From MH13 sp040219355 (lineage in GTDB: Bacteria > Pseudomonadota > Alphaproteobacteria > Rhizobiales > MH13), in assembly GCA_040219355.1 (NCBI GenBank), contig JAVJSN010000014.1, forward strand, positions 124,001 through 188,000: a stretch of DNA of 64,000 nt, written 5' to 3'. The translations under genes and the position numbers were made by a program. Positions 48,005 through 57,917 of the stretch are shown in pieces. Every line of letters starts with the position of its first letter. Position 1 is the stretch's first letter. The notes below the pieces were generated by a model, which did no database searches, was not told the origin of the DNA, and saw nothing but the letters and a program-made list of their open reading frames with translations.

Positions 48005-49612
48005 ATGGGACAGGACCTACGAGACTACACGCCAGACGATGAGGCCTTTTGGGCGTCATCAGGCAAGGCGATCGCCAATCGAAATCTATGGATTTCCATT
48101 CCCTCGCTGCTCTGCGGCTTCGCGGTATGGCTCTACTGGGGCATCATCACGGTCCAGATGATCAATCTGGGGTATCCGTTCGAAACGTCGCAATTGTTCA
48201 CGCTGACCGCCATCGCTGGTCTTTCCGGTGCGACGCTCCGCATTCCCGCGACCTTCTTCATCCGCATCGCCGGTGGTCGCAACACAATCTTCTTCACCAC
48301 TGCGCTGCTGATGATCCCCGCGGTCGGGACCGGCATCGCGCTGCAGAACCCCGACACGCCGCTCTGGCAGTATCAGATATTGGCTCTGCTTTCGGGCATC
48401 GGCGGCGGTAACTTCGCCGCCTCCATGTCGAATATCTCCTTCTTCTTTCCCAAGAAGATCCAGGGCTATTCGCTGGGCATGAACGCCGGTCTCGGCAACT
48501 TCGGTGTCACGACCATGCAAATCGTGATCCCGCTGGTGATGACCTTCGGCTTGTTCGGCGGCGAATCCCAAACGCTGGTGAATACGTCCGGTACGTTGAT
48601 TGGCCGCATCCCCGCAGGGACCGAAACCTTCATCCAGAATGCAGGTTTCGTGTGGTTGCTCGCGCTCATCCCACTCGCCTTCTTGGGCTGGTTCGGGATG
48701 AACAATATTCGCGATGAGCATGTCAGCCCGAACATCCCCAACCCTATCGGCGCGTTCTCGATCATCGGCTTCATGTATCTGATCGGCCTTGCTGCAGCTG
48801 CTTTCGGTCTCTGGCTGATGCTGCCCGCAGCCGTTGGTGGCTCCGGCTTTGGCGTCTCCAAATGGTTTGTTCTGCCAATCGTGATCGTTCTCACGGTCGC
48901 AATACTGCGCTTCATCCCCGGCCAGATCGGCCAAAATCTGGCGCGCCAGTACAAGATCTTCGGCAACAAGCACACCTGGGCAATGACAATCATCTATGTG
49001 ATGACCTTCGGCTCCTTCATTGGCTACTCGGCTGCAATGGGGCTGACCATCAAGGTTGTGTTCGGCTTCCAGCATTTGATGGTCGATGGCGTGCTCACCC
49101 ACGACACATCCAACCCCAACGGTCCAAGCGCTTTGATGTTTGCCTGGATGGGCCCCTTCATCGGCGCTCTGATCCGTCCGCTGGGTGGTGTTTGGGCCGA
49201 CAAGGCCGGCGGCGCGAAGGTGACCCAGATCATCTCGATCGTCATGGTCATCTGTGCTGTGGCACTCGCATACATCCTGCAGCAGGCCTACGCCTCGGCA
49301 ACGCCGGAAGAGTATTTCATTCCCTTCCTGCTCCTATTCCTGGTGTTGTTCGCAGCCACAGGCATCGGCAATGGCTCGACGTTCCGCACGATTGCTGTGG
49401 CCTTCAACAAGGAACAGGCTGGTCCGGTCCTCGGTTGGACATCAGCGGTTGCGGCGTATGGCGCCTTCCTGATCCCCCAGATATTCGGCGAACAGCTACG
49501 GGCCGGGTCCCCTGAACTTGCCCTCTATGGCTTCGCGATCTTCTACACGGTCTGCATCGTCATCAACTGGTGGTTCTACCTGCGGCCCAGCGCTTACATC
49601 AAAAATCCCTGA
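48005..49612 (+). CDS. narK: nitrate/nitrite antiporter NarK2
   Basis: A 535-residue, twelve-helix NarK of the longer type 2 class. It has SIPSLLCGFAVWLYWGIITVQM at the first helix, GATLRIPATFFIRIAGGRNT, the first nitrate signature region GGNFAASMSNISFFFPKKIQGYSLGMNAGLGNFGV and the second GPVLGWTSAVAAYGAFLIPQIFG. Type 2 NarK exchanges nitrate for nitrite during respiration. The ATG at 48005 follows AAGGAC. It is the second gene of the nar unit, with a hairpin on each side. Confidence 0.92.
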   Translation: MGQDLRDYTPDDEAFWASSGKAIANRNLWISIPSLLCGFAVWLYWGIITVQMINLGYPFETSQLFTLTAIAGLSGATLRIPATFFIRIAGGRNTIFFTTALLMIPAVGTGIALQNPDTPLWQYQILALLSGIGGGNFAASMSNISFFFPKKIQGYSLGMNAGLGNFGVTTMQIVIPLVMTFGLFGGESQTLVNTSGTLIGRIPAGTETFIQNAGFVWLLALIPLAFLGWFGMNNIRDEHVSPNIPNPIGAFSIIGFMYLIGLAAAAFGLWLMLPAAVGGSGFGVSKWFVLPIVIVLTVAILRFIPGQIGQNLARQYKIFGNKHTWAMTIIYVMTFGSFIGYSAAMGLTIKVVFGFQHLMVDGVLTHDTSNPNGPSALMFAWMGPFIGALIRPLGGVWADKAGGAKVTQIISIVMVICAVALAYILQQAYASATPEEYFIPFLLLFLVLFAATGIGNGSTFRTIAVAFNKEQAGPVLGWTSAVAAYGAFLIPQIFGEQLRAGSPELALYGFAIFYTVCIVINWWFYLRPSAYIKNP

Positions 49613-49626
49613 TTTTTGAGAGCTTT

Positions 49627-49653
49627 AGCTGCGCCGCATCGGGCGGCGCAGCT
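49627..49653 (+). other. intercistronic hairpin narK2-narG
   Basis: An 11-bp stem (AGCTGCGCCGC with GCGGCGCAGCT) has a 5-base loop and no clear T-tract. It lies between the narK2 stop and narG start and may set the relative level of narGHJI. Confidence 0.65.
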
Positions 49654-49679
49654 CCCCATTCTTTGTGAGGACAACGACC

Positions 49680-52600
49680 ATGAGCCACCTGCTCGACAGA
49701 CTGAATTTCCTGCAGTCGAAAGAACTGGAACAATTCTCCAATGGCCACGGACAGGTCACACGCGAAAACCGCGATTGGGAAGACACCTATCGAAACCGCT
49801 GGCGGCACGACAAAGTGGTGCGCTCCACCCATGGCGTGAACTGCACCGGCTCGTGCTCGTGGAAGATTTACGTCAAATCGGGCATCGTGACCTGGGAAAC
49901 CCAGCAGACGGATTATCCGCGCACGCGTCCCGACCTTCCCAATCATGAACCACGCGGTTGCGCCCGTGGCGCCAGCTACTCCTGGTATCTCTATTCGGCA
50001 AACCGAGTGAAAAACCCGCTTGTGCGCGGCCGCTTGATGAAGGTGTGGCGCAAGCTGCGTGAAACACTGGGTCCGATTGAAGCTTGGACCAAGCTGCAAA
50101 GCGACCCTATTCTGCGGGCAGGCTATGTCGCGACTCGTGGCAAAGGCGGCTTTGTGCGCGCCACGTGGGATGAGGCGACGGAGATTACCGCCGCGGCCAA
50201 CGCCTACACCGCCAAGACCTACGGCCCGGATCGTGTATTCGGCTTCTCGCCCATCCCGGCCATGTCGATGGTCTCCTACGCCGCTGGCTCGCGCTATCTT
50301 TCGCTGCTTGGCGGCGTCTGTATGAGCTTTTACGATTGGTATTGCGATCTGCCGCCAGCGTCTCCGATGACCTGGGGCGAGCAGACCGACGTTCCTGAGT
50401 CCGCTGACTGGTACAATGCCGGCTATTTGCTGCTCTGGGGCTCTAACGTCCCACAGACCCGTACGCCCGATGCGCACTTTTATACCGAGGCCCGGTACAA
50501 GGGCACCAAATCTGCTGTCATCTGCCCCGACTATTCCGAAGCCGCGAAGTTCGGCGACGTCTGGCTGAATGTGAAGCAGGGCACCGATGCCGCGCTTGCC
50601 ATGGCGTTTGGCCATGTGATCCTGCGCGAATTCCACCTCGATAAGCAGTGCGAGTACTTCGAAGACTACACGCGCAAATACTCTGATTTCCCGATGCTGG
50701 TGAAGTTGGAAGAGAAAGACGGCAAGCTGGTCGCCGGGCGTTTCCTGCGCGCCGATGATCTCAATGGCAAGCTGGGCGAAGACAACAATCCAGAATGGAA
50801 AACCGTTGCCTATGACGAGACCTCTGAGGGGCTCGTCGCGCCCAACGGCTCGGTTGGTTATCGTTGGGGCGAGGACGGTGAATGGAACCTGGAAGAACGC
50901 GCGTCGAAGGCGGATACGCGCCTGAAGATGACGTTTGTGCTGGAAGACGATCATGACGATGTGGTCGGCGTTGACTTCCCCTATTTCGGCGGAGAGGCCA
51001 TCGGCCAATTCGCGACGGATGCCAATCACCCCAACATTCTGACCCGCAACATTCCGGTCAAGAAGATCAAGACCGCAGAAGGCGAAGCCTATGTCGCCAC
51101 CGTGTTCGATCTGTTCTGCGCCAACTATGGGCTGGACCGCGGATTAGGCGGTGACTGGGTCTCCAAAGACTATGCCGATGAAACACCAGGCACGCCTGCC
51201 TGGGCTGAGAAGATCACTGGCGTATCCGCCGACAAGATCATCCATGTGGCCCGTGAATTCGCGCAAAACGCTGAAAAGACCCAGGGTAAGTCGATGATCA
51301 TCATCGGCGCGGCGATGAACCACTGGTATCACATGGACATGAACTACCGCGGCGTCATCAACATGCTGGTGATGTGCGGGTGTGTCGGTCAGTCCGGTGG
51401 TGGCTGGGCACACTATGTGGGCCAAGAGAAGCTACGCCCACAGACTGGCTGGCAGCCATTGGCCTTTGCGCTCGATTGGTCACGCCCACCACGGCACATG
51501 AACTCCACATCGGCTTGGTATGCCCATTCCGATCAGTGGCGCTACGAAACGCTGAAGGCCGATGAGATCATCTCGCCAACCGCCCCTGAGGGCGACTGGG
51601 ATATCAACCTCATCGACTACAACATTCGGGCTGAACGGATGGGGTGGTTGCCGTCTGCGCCGCAACTGAAAACCAATCCGCTGGAGGTGGCCAAAGCCGC
51701 CAAGGCAGCCGGCAAAGAGATCCCAGCCTATGTGGCCGAGCAACTAAAGTCCGGCGATCTGGAAATGGCCTGCGAAGATCCCGATGATCCGGCCAACTGG
51801 CCGCGCAACCTGTTTGTTTGGCGCTCCAACCTGCTCGGTTCATCGGGCAAAGGGCACGAATACTTCCTCAAGCATCTGCTTGGCACCGACCATGGCGTGA
51901 TGGGCAAGGATTTGGGCGAAGAGGGTGCGCAGCTGCCCAAGGAAGCCAAGTGGCATGAGGAAGGACCACGCGGAAAGCTGGATCTTCTGGTGACCATCGA
52001 CTTCCGCATGTCCACCACCTGCGTCTACTCCGACATCGTTCTGCCAACGGCCAGTTGGTACGAAAAGGACGACATGAACACTTCGGACATGCACCCGTTC
52101 ATCCACCCGCTTCAGGCGGCTGTGGACCCGGCATACGAGTCGAAGTCCGACTGGGAAATTTTCAAGTCGATCGCCAGGAAGTTCCAGGACATCGCACCGG
52201 GGTATCTCGATCAGGAAACCGACATTGTCGCGCTGCCGATCCTTCACGATACACCAGGTGAGATCGCCCAGGATCAGGTGAAGGACTGGAAGAAAGGAGA
52301 GTGCGACCTGATCCCCGGCAAGACGGCGCCAGCCTATGTGCCTGTCGAGCGCGACTATGGCGCCATCTACGACCGGTTTACGGCGCTAGGACCGCTGATG
52401 GACAAGCTCGGAAATGGCGGCAAGGGCATTGCCTGGAACACCCAAACCGAGATCGACAATCTGGCTGCCCTCAATGGCACCCAAATTGAGGGTGCCGCAG
52501 AAGGCCGTCCGAAAATTGAGACAGCGATTGATGCCTGTGAAGTCATCTTGATGCTGGCGCCGGAAACCAACGGCGAAGTGGCCGTGAAGGCCTGGAAGTC

Positions 52601-53432
52601 GCTTGAGAAAGCAACCGGGCGCGAGCATGCGCACTTGGCTGAAGGCGAGCACCACAACAAGATACGCTTCCACGACATTGCCGCTCAGCCGCGCAAGATT
52701 ATCTCCTCACCGACCTGGTCAGGCATTGAGAGTGAGAAGGTCAGCTACAATGCCGGCTACACCAATGTGCATGAGCTAATCCCCTGGCGCACGCTGACCG
52801 GCCGTCAGCAGCTCTATCAGGATCACCTTTGGATGCGCGCGTTCGGCGAGGGCTTCATGTCTTATCGCCCACCGGTCGATCTGAAGACGATCACCGACGA
52901 GGTGCACACCGACAAGAACAGCCCACACGTGGTGCTGAACTTCATCACGCCGCACCAAAAATGGGGCATCCACTCCACCTACACCGACAATCTGTTGATG
53001 CTCACGCTCAACCGTGGCGGGCCAGTGATCTGGATCAGCGAGAACGACGCGGCAACCGCCGGCATCGTCGATAATGATTGGGTCGAGCTCTACAACACCA
53101 ACGGCGCTTTGACGGCACGTGCGGTGGTCTCTCAGCGGATCAAGGACGGCACGACGTTCATGTATCACGCGCAGGAGAAGATCGTGAACACGCCGGGCTC
53201 TGAGAAGACCGGTCATCGCGGCGGCATCCACAATTCGGTGACCCGCGCCACGCTCAAACCCACCCACATGATCGGCGCTTACGCCCAGCAGTCCTACGGC
53301 TTCAACTACTACGGAACCGTTGGGTCGAACCGGGATGAGTTTGTTGTCGTTCGCAAGATGCAGAAGGTCGACTGGCTCGACCGTGAAGCCCCCAAAGACA
53401 TGGAAGCCCCCCGGAAGGAGGCAGCCCAATGA
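49680..53432 (+). CDS. narG: respiratory nitrate reductase alpha subunit
   Basis: A 1250-residue molybdopterin enzyme that reduces nitrate to nitrite on the cytoplasmic side of the membrane. The FS0 [4Fe-4S] ligands are His51, Cys55, Cys59 in STHGVNCTGSCSWK and Cys94 in PRGCARGASYSW. The molybdenum ligand is Asp223 in YDWYCDLPPAS. The length and the end (DREAPKDMEAPRKEAA) are normal. The ATG at 49680 follows GTGAGGAC. It overlaps narH by four bases. Electrons arrive from quinol through NarI and NarH. Confidence 0.98.
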   Translation: MSHLLDRLNFLQSKELEQFSNGHGQVTRENRDWEDTYRNRWRHDKVVRSTHGVNCTGSCSWKIYVKSGIVTWETQQTDYPRTRPDLPNHEPRGCARGASYSWYLYSANRVKNPLVRGRLMKVWRKLRETLGPIEAWTKLQSDPILRAGYVATRGKGGFVRATWDEATEITAAANAYTAKTYGPDRVFGFSPIPAMSMVSYAAGSRYLSLLGGVCMSFYDWYCDLPPASPMTWGEQTDVPESADWYNAGYLLLWGSNVPQTRTPDAHFYTEARYKGTKSAVICPDYSEAAKFGDVWLNVKQGTDAALAMAFGHVILREFHLDKQCEYFEDYTRKYSDFPMLVKLEEKDGKLVAGRFLRADDLNGKLGEDNNPEWKTVAYDETSEGLVAPNGSVGYRWGEDGEWNLEERASKADTRLKMTFVLEDDHDDVVGVDFPYFGGEAIGQFATDANHPNILTRNIPVKKIKTAEGEAYVATVFDLFCANYGLDRGLGGDWVSKDYADETPGTPAWAEKITGVSADKIIHVAREFAQNAEKTQGKSMIIIGAAMNHWYHMDMNYRGVINMLVMCGCVGQSGGGWAHYVGQEKLRPQTGWQPLAFALDWSRPPRHMNSTSAWYAHSDQWRYETLKADEIISPTAPEGDWDINLIDYNIRAERMGWLPSAPQLKTNPLEVAKAAKAAGKEIPAYVAEQLKSGDLEMACEDPDDPANWPRNLFVWRSNLLGSSGKGHEYFLKHLLGTDHGVMGKDLGEEGAQLPKEAKWHEEGPRGKLDLLVTIDFRMSTTCVYSDIVLPTASWYEKDDMNTSDMHPFIHPLQAAVDPAYESKSDWEIFKSIARKFQDIAPGYLDQETDIVALPILHDTPGEIAQDQVKDWKKGECDLIPGKTAPAYVPVERDYGAIYDRFTALGPLMDKLGNGGKGIAWNTQTEIDNLAALNGTQIEGAAEGRPKIETAIDACEVILMLAPETNGEVAVKAWKSLEKATGREHAHLAEGEHHNKIRFHDIAAQPRKIISSPTWSGIESEKVSYNAGYTNVHELIPWRTLTGRQQLYQDHLWMRAFGEGFMSYRPPVDLKTITDEVHTDKNSPHVVLNFITPHQKWGIHSTYTDNLLMLTLNRGGPVIWISENDAATAGIVDNDWVELYNTNGALTARAVVSQRIKDGTTFMYHAQEKIVNTPGSEKTGHRGGIHNSVTRATLKPTHMIGAYAQQSYGFNYYGTVGSNRDEFVVVRKMQKVDWLDREAPKDMEAPRKEAAQ

Positions 53433-54961
53433 GAGTACGCGCGCAAATCGGCATGGTGTTGAACCTCGACAAATGCATCGGGTGCCACACCTGCTCCGTG
53501 ACCTGCAAAAACGTTTGGACCAGCCGCGAAGGTGTTGAATATGCCTGGTTCAACAATGTCGAAACCAAGCCGGGCACAGGCTATCCAACGGACTGGGAAA
53601 ACCAGGCGCGCTGGAACGGCGGCTGGGAGCGTACAGCTTCTGGCAAGCTTCAGCCCAAACAGGGCTCCAAGTGGCGCATCTTGTCTAACATTTTTGGCAA
53701 CCCGGACCTGCCTGAAATCGACGACTACTATGAGCCGTTCGACTTTGATTACGACCATCTGAAATCGGCCCCAGAAATGGAGGCGTTTCCGACGGCGCGT
53801 CCCCGTTCAAAAATCACCGGTGAGCGGATCGAGAAGATCGAAAAAGGTCCGAACTGGGAGGAAATTCTCGGCGGCGAATTCTCCAAGCGCTCAGAGGATT
53901 ACAACTTTGAGGGCATCCAGAAGGAGATTTACGGCGAGTACGAGAACACCTTCATGATGTACCTGCCACGGTTGTGCGAGCACTGTCTCAACCCAACCTG
54001 CGCAGCCTCTTGCCCTTCCGGCGCGATCTACAAGCGCGAAGAAGACGGCATTGTTCTCATCGACCAGGAAAAATGCCGTGGCTGGCGCATGTGCGTCTCC
54101 GGCTGCCCGTACAAAAAGGTCTATTACAACTGGGAATCGGGCAAGTCGGAAAAATGCACGCTGTGCTACCCGCGCATTGAATCGGGCAACCCGACGGTCT
54201 GTTCCGAAACCTGCGTGGGCCGCATCCGCTATCTTGGTGTCATGCTCTACGACGCCGACAAGATCGAACAGGCAGCCAGCGCCGACAAAGAAACCGATCT
54301 TTATGACGCGCAGCTCGATGTCTTCCTCGATCCCAACGACCCTGAGGTGATAGCAGCAGCACGCCGCGATGGTGTCCCTGAAGATTGGATCAAAGGCGCG
54401 CAGGAAAGCCCAATCTGGAAGATGGCGATGGTCTGGAAAGTGGCGTTCCCGCTGCACCCAGAATACCGCACACTCCCGATGGTCTGGTACATCCCGCCGC
54501 TGTCGCCGATCCAGAATGCGGCCCAGGCCGGAAAGATCGGCATGGACGGCGCGATGCCCGATGTGAACTCGTTGCGCATTCCTGTGAAGTACCTCGCCAA
54601 CATGCTGACAGCCGGTGATGAGCCGCCGATCGTGCAGGCACTGGAACGCATGCTCGCCATGCGCTCCTACATGCGCTCCAAAACGGTGGAAGGTGTGACT
54701 GATTCCGGCATTGCCGACCGCGTTGGCCTCACCCCGGCCCTCATTGAAGACATGTACAAGATCATGGCGCTTGCCGACTATGAGGATCGGTTTGTCATCC
54801 CCACAACCCACCGCGAGCAAGTCGAGGACGCTTACGACCTGAAGGGTGGCTGCGGCTTCACCGACGGCAATGGCTGCTCGACCGGTGACTCTGGGTCGCT
54901 GTTCGGCGGCAAGAAAAAGGCTCTGAAAATGCCCGAAGCGCTTGGATTGGGAGGGCGCTGA
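53429..54961 (+). CDS. narH: respiratory nitrate reductase beta subunit
   Basis: A 510-residue iron-sulphur protein carrying three [4Fe-4S] and one [3Fe-4S] cluster. The cysteine groups are CIGCHTCSVTCKNVW, CLNPTCAASCPSGAIYK, CRGWRMCVSGCPYKK (with the Trp that makes the [3Fe-4S] site) and CTLCYPRIESGNPTVCSETCVGR. It transfers electrons from NarI haems to NarG. The start overlaps the narG stop. The C-terminal tail has a Gly/Cys-rich stretch (GGCGFTDGNGCSTGDSGS) that varies between species. Confidence 0.98.
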   Translation: MRVRAQIGMVLNLDKCIGCHTCSVTCKNVWTSREGVEYAWFNNVETKPGTGYPTDWENQARWNGGWERTASGKLQPKQGSKWRILSNIFGNPDLPEIDDYYEPFDFDYDHLKSAPEMEAFPTARPRSKITGERIEKIEKGPNWEEILGGEFSKRSEDYNFEGIQKEIYGEYENTFMMYLPRLCEHCLNPTCAASCPSGAIYKREEDGIVLIDQEKCRGWRMCVSGCPYKKVYYNWESGKSEKCTLCYPRIESGNPTVCSETCVGRIRYLGVMLYDADKIEQAASADKETDLYDAQLDVFLDPNDPEVIAAARRDGVPEDWIKGAQESPIWKMAMVWKVAFPLHPEYRTLPMVWYIPPLSPIQNAAQAGKIGMDGAMPDVNSLRIPVKYLANMLTAGDEPPIVQALERMLAMRSYMRSKTVEGVTDSGIADRVGLTPALIEDMYKIMALADYEDRFVIPTTHREQVEDAYDLKGGCGFTDGNGCSTGDSGSLFGGKKKALKMPEALGLGGR

Positions 54962-54962
54962 T

Positions 54963-55697
54963 ATGGCACAGCTTCATGATCGCACCCTCAAGGCCCTTTC
55001 GCTGATCCTCAGCTATCCGACTGAGGAACTTCAGCAAGCCATGCCGGAAATCGGAGGCGTTCTTGCCTCTGACGACCGCCTCACGGCGGCTGCCCGGCGG
55101 GCGTTGCGTCCGCTGGTCGAGGCGCTGGCGAGCGACGACATCTACGATCTGCAGGAGCGGTTCGTGATGCTGTTTGACCGCTCACGCACCCTGTCGCTCA
55201 ATCTGTTTGAGCATGTCCACGGCGAGAGCCGTGATCGAGGGGGCGCAATGGTTTCCTTGATCGAAACATACCGCGAAGGCGGGTTCGACCCGGTCACCAG
55301 CGAGCTTCCTGATCATCTGCCCGTGCTGTTGGAATTTCTGGCAACCCGTCCCAACGCAGAGGCTCGTGAAACCCTTGCCGATGCAGCTCACATTTTCACC
55401 GCACTCAGCGAGCGTCTGGGGCGGCGTGAAAGCGACTATGCGCCGGTGTTTACAGCGCTTGTGCAGCTTTCTGGTGTTCACGCCGACAAACAAGCCGTCG
55501 CCGAACTTCTGCAAGAACCAGAGGTTGATCCCAACGATCTGGAGGCGCTCGATCAGGTTTGGGAAGAGAGCGAAGTGCGTTTCGGTCCCGATCCCAACGC
55601 TGGCTGTCCGCAGGTGCGCGACCTGCTTGCCCGCATGGATGAACCCATCAACCCAGCCCCCAACGCCGTACCGGCCCATGTGCCGGCGGCCGAATAG
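54963..55697 (+). CDS. narJ: nitrate reductase assembly chaperone
   Basis: A 244-residue, all-helical Mo-enzyme chaperone of the NarJ/TorD family (ALSLILSYPTEELQQAMPEI; YDLQERFVMLFDRSRTLSLNLFEHVHGESRDRG; LPDHLPVLLEFLA). It binds immature NarG, aids molybdenum cofactor insertion and membrane attachment, and is not part of the final enzyme. The ATG at 54963 lies one base after the narH stop and follows GGGAGGG. An upstream in-frame GTG/TTG-type reading at 54942 is unnecessary. Confidence 0.95.
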   Translation: MAQLHDRTLKALSLILSYPTEELQQAMPEIGGVLASDDRLTAAARRALRPLVEALASDDIYDLQERFVMLFDRSRTLSLNLFEHVHGESRDRGGAMVSLIETYREGGFDPVTSELPDHLPVLLEFLATRPNAEARETLADAAHIFTALSERLGRRESDYAPVFTALVQLSGVHADKQAVAELLQEPEVDPNDLEALDQVWEESEVRFGPDPNAGCPQVRDLLARMDEPINPAPNAVPAHVPAAE

Positions 55698-55709
55698 GGA
55701 GGAAAGACC

Positions 55710-56468
55710 ATGTTTCCCAACTTTGATATCGACTTCATCATCTTCGGCATCATGCCCTATGCGGCACTAACCATCTTGGTTGTCGGGTCGATCGCGCGCT
55801 ATGAACGCGATCCCTTCACGTGGAAAAGCTCCTCCAGCCAGCTCTTGCGCCGCAAGCAATTGATCCTGGGATCGGTGTTGTTCCACGTTGGCATCATCGT
55901 CGTATTCTTCGGCCATTTACTCGGGCTTTTCACGCCGATTTGGATCCTTGATCTGCTCAGTGTGCCCTATGCGCTTAAGCAATGGGCCGCAGTGCTCATT
56001 GGCGGCTTTTTTGGTGTCATCGCCTTGATCGGCAGCAGCCTGCTTTTGCATCGCCGGCTTTTTGATGCGCGCATCCGTACCCACTCCAGCTTCGGCGATA
56101 TCGGCATCATGGTGCTGATCTGGTTGCAGCTGATCATCGGGCTGGGCACGATCTTCCTGACGCTTCAGCACATGGACGGCGCGGAGATGGTTCTCTTCAT
56201 GAACTGGTCGCAGAGCATCGTCTCATGGAACATCAATGCCTGGGTCAACGTGATTGATGTGCATTGGATGTACAAGCTGCACATCTTCCTTGGGCTGCTG
56301 ATCACGGCGCTGTTCCCGTTCACCCGGCTGGTGCACATCTGGTCAGGCTTTGCCGCACCGTTCCGATATCTGCTCGGACGAACCGGCTACCAGATCGTAC
56401 GGTCAAGGCGTCAAACCCCTCTTGGCCGGACGAGACAGGACGCGCCTTCGTCCACACCGGCGGAGTGA
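55710..56468 (+). CDS. narI: respiratory nitrate reductase gamma subunit (cytochrome b)
   Basis: A 252-residue membrane protein with five helices that binds two b haems and oxidises quinol. It has ALTILVVGSIARYERDPFTWKSSSSQLL at the start, LFHVGIIVVFFGHLLGLFTP (haem His), and C-terminal VHWMYKLHIFLGLLITALFPFTRLVHIWS with two further His ligands. AGGGAGG precedes the ATG. The gene ends four bases before the parvulin start. Confidence 0.97.
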   Translation: MFPNFDIDFIIFGIMPYAALTILVVGSIARYERDPFTWKSSSSQLLRRKQLILGSVLFHVGIIVVFFGHLLGLFTPIWILDLLSVPYALKQWAAVLIGGFFGVIALIGSSLLLHRRLFDARIRTHSSFGDIGIMVLIWLQLIIGLGTIFLTLQHMDGAEMVLFMNWSQSIVSWNINAWVNVIDVHWMYKLHIFLGLLITALFPFTRLVHIWSGFAAPFRYLLGRTGYQIVRSRRQTPLGRTRQDAPSSTPAE

Positions 56469-56472
56469 TGCG

Positions 56473-57321
56473 ATGACGACCCCAACCCATACGCTTGCCA
56501 ACGCTGGTGCCCCGAAAGGGGCCCAGCAGACCCAAGGCTCCATTGTCGTTAACGGTGAAGCCATCACACCCGAAGCCATCGGCTTGGAGGCGCAGAACCA
56601 CACCGCGCCGAGAAACAAGCCTGGCAAGGCCTGGAACCACGCCGCTCGCGCCATGGCCGTGCGCGTGCTCTTGCTTCAGGCAGCGCGGCGCAATGGTTTG
56701 AAACCTGAGCCCGCTGAAGTTGGACCTGGGCGGTTTGAAACCGAGGACGAAGCGCTCATTCGTGCGCTCTTGGAAGAAACAATCACGGTGCAGCGCCCGC
56801 TTGAGGAAGAGGTTCACGCGGTATGGACAGGTGATCCTGAACGTTTTCGCTCGCCGCCGCTGTGGGAGGTTTCTCACATCTTGGTCGCGTGCGACATGGG
56901 CAATCCTGAAACGCGCGTCGCTGGTTTCAAGCGAGCGGTGGCGTTGGCAAAATCGGTTCAGGAAAAACCACGGCAGTTTGCAAGGTTTGCCATGGATCAC
57001 AGCGATTGTGATTCCAAAGCCAATGGCGGGGCTCTGGGCCAGCTGTCGCCGGGCGACAGTGTTCCCGAATTTGAGGCCGCTCTGCGCACACTTGGCGAAG
57101 GCGACATCACGCCCAAGCCTGTTCCAACGCGCCACGGGTTTCACATCATCCGCATGGATGCTTTGGCGCTTGGCCAGGTGCTGCCCTACGACGCCGTGCG
57201 CGGCAAGATTGCCGACGCCATGGAAAAAACCGCATGGGCCAGCGCGGCCCGCCAACTCGTCAACACCCTCGTGCAGGACGCAACAATAGAAGGGCTTCAA
57301 CTTAAGTTCGCCGATGTCTAG
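56473..57321 (+). CDS. parvulin-type peptidyl-prolyl isomerase of the nar operon
   Basis: A 282-residue protein with no signal peptide. The N-terminal helical part (about residues 1-120) resembles NifM/SurA-like chaperone domains. The parvulin domain follows (about 130-230) with VSHILVACDMG, FARFAMDHSDCDSKANGGALGQLSPG and TRHGFHIIRMDAL. It is placed directly after narI, as seen in several nar operons of denitrifiers, and is probably a cytoplasmic folding factor for nitrate reductase. The ATG at 56473 is four bases after the narI stop; the open frame upstream lies inside narI. Confidence 0.87.
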   Translation: MTTPTHTLANAGAPKGAQQTQGSIVVNGEAITPEAIGLEAQNHTAPRNKPGKAWNHAARAMAVRVLLLQAARRNGLKPEPAEVGPGRFETEDEALIRALLEETITVQRPLEEEVHAVWTGDPERFRSPPLWEVSHILVACDMGNPETRVAGFKRAVALAKSVQEKPRQFARFAMDHSDCDSKANGGALGQLSPGDSVPEFEAALRTLGEGDITPKPVPTRHGFHIIRMDALALGQVLPYDAVRGKIADAMEKTAWASAARQLVNTLVQDATIEGLQLKFADV

Positions 57322-57343
57322 GCGGCGCTGACAGGAGCAAGCA

Positions 57344-57916
57344 ATGCTCAGAAATCAGAATGAGACGCGAACCGACGGGACCGACAAAACCTCTGCGCGT
57401 CTTGAAGCTGATCCGCTGACCTTTTTGGCCGAGGATCACATGCAGCAGAGAGAGATATGCGCAATGCTGCATATGGTTGCCAGCCAACCCTATCCTGAGT
57501 TCCGGTCCATGGGCATAGCACTGGCTTATCTGCGCCACGAGTTTCTCCTGCACAACGCAGACGAGCGAGCAGTGCTGTTCCCCATGATGGTCGCGCGTTG
57601 CGAAAAAGAAGATGAAATTGGTTTCATTGTTGACCGCCTTTTGCGTGACCATGAGGCAGCGGAAGTTCAGGCTCAAAAGATATGTCAAATTCTGGAAAGC
57701 ATCATGGAAACCAGCAATGCGCCCGATGATGCCAACCGCGCCGAACTGCAGGACTTCGCTGGGCGATGCCAACGATATTTAATCTTGGAAAACGCCATCA
57801 TTTTAAGGCTTGCGCGCGTGCGCTTGACCGAAAGCGACTTGGAGGTCTTGTCACGCAAAATGCTACTCCGGCGCGGGCTCATCGAGCCTGACCAGGTCAT
57901 GCCGAAGGAATGCTAA
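57344..57916 (+). CDS. hemerythrin-like (HHE) protein of the nar operon
   Basis: A 190-residue four-helix-bundle protein. The probable metal ligands are His in LAEDHMQQREICAML, His/Glu in LAYLRHEFLLHNADERAVLFPMM, and His in DRLLRDHEAAEVQAQKI, with Glu in LILENAIILRLARVRL. This is the hemerythrin HHE layout. Such proteins bind a di-iron centre and sense or scavenge O2 or NO; near nar genes a role in NO or iron-sulphur protection is plausible but inferred. It lies 22 bases after the parvulin gene and one base before the carbonic anhydrase start. Confidence 0.8.
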   Translation: MLRNQNETRTDGTDKTSARLEADPLTFLAEDHMQQREICAMLHMVASQPYPEFRSMGIALAYLRHEFLLHNADERAVLFPMMVARCEKEDEIGFIVDRLLRDHEAAEVQAQKICQILESIMETSNAPDDANRAELQDFAGRCQRYLILENAIILRLARVRLTESDLEVLSRKMLLRRGLIEPDQVMPKEC

Positions 57917-57917
57917 C

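Noticed and set aside
48086..51029. Long minus-strand frames opposite narK2 and narG
   Set aside because: They are antisense shadows; narK2 and narG are complete with all key residues.
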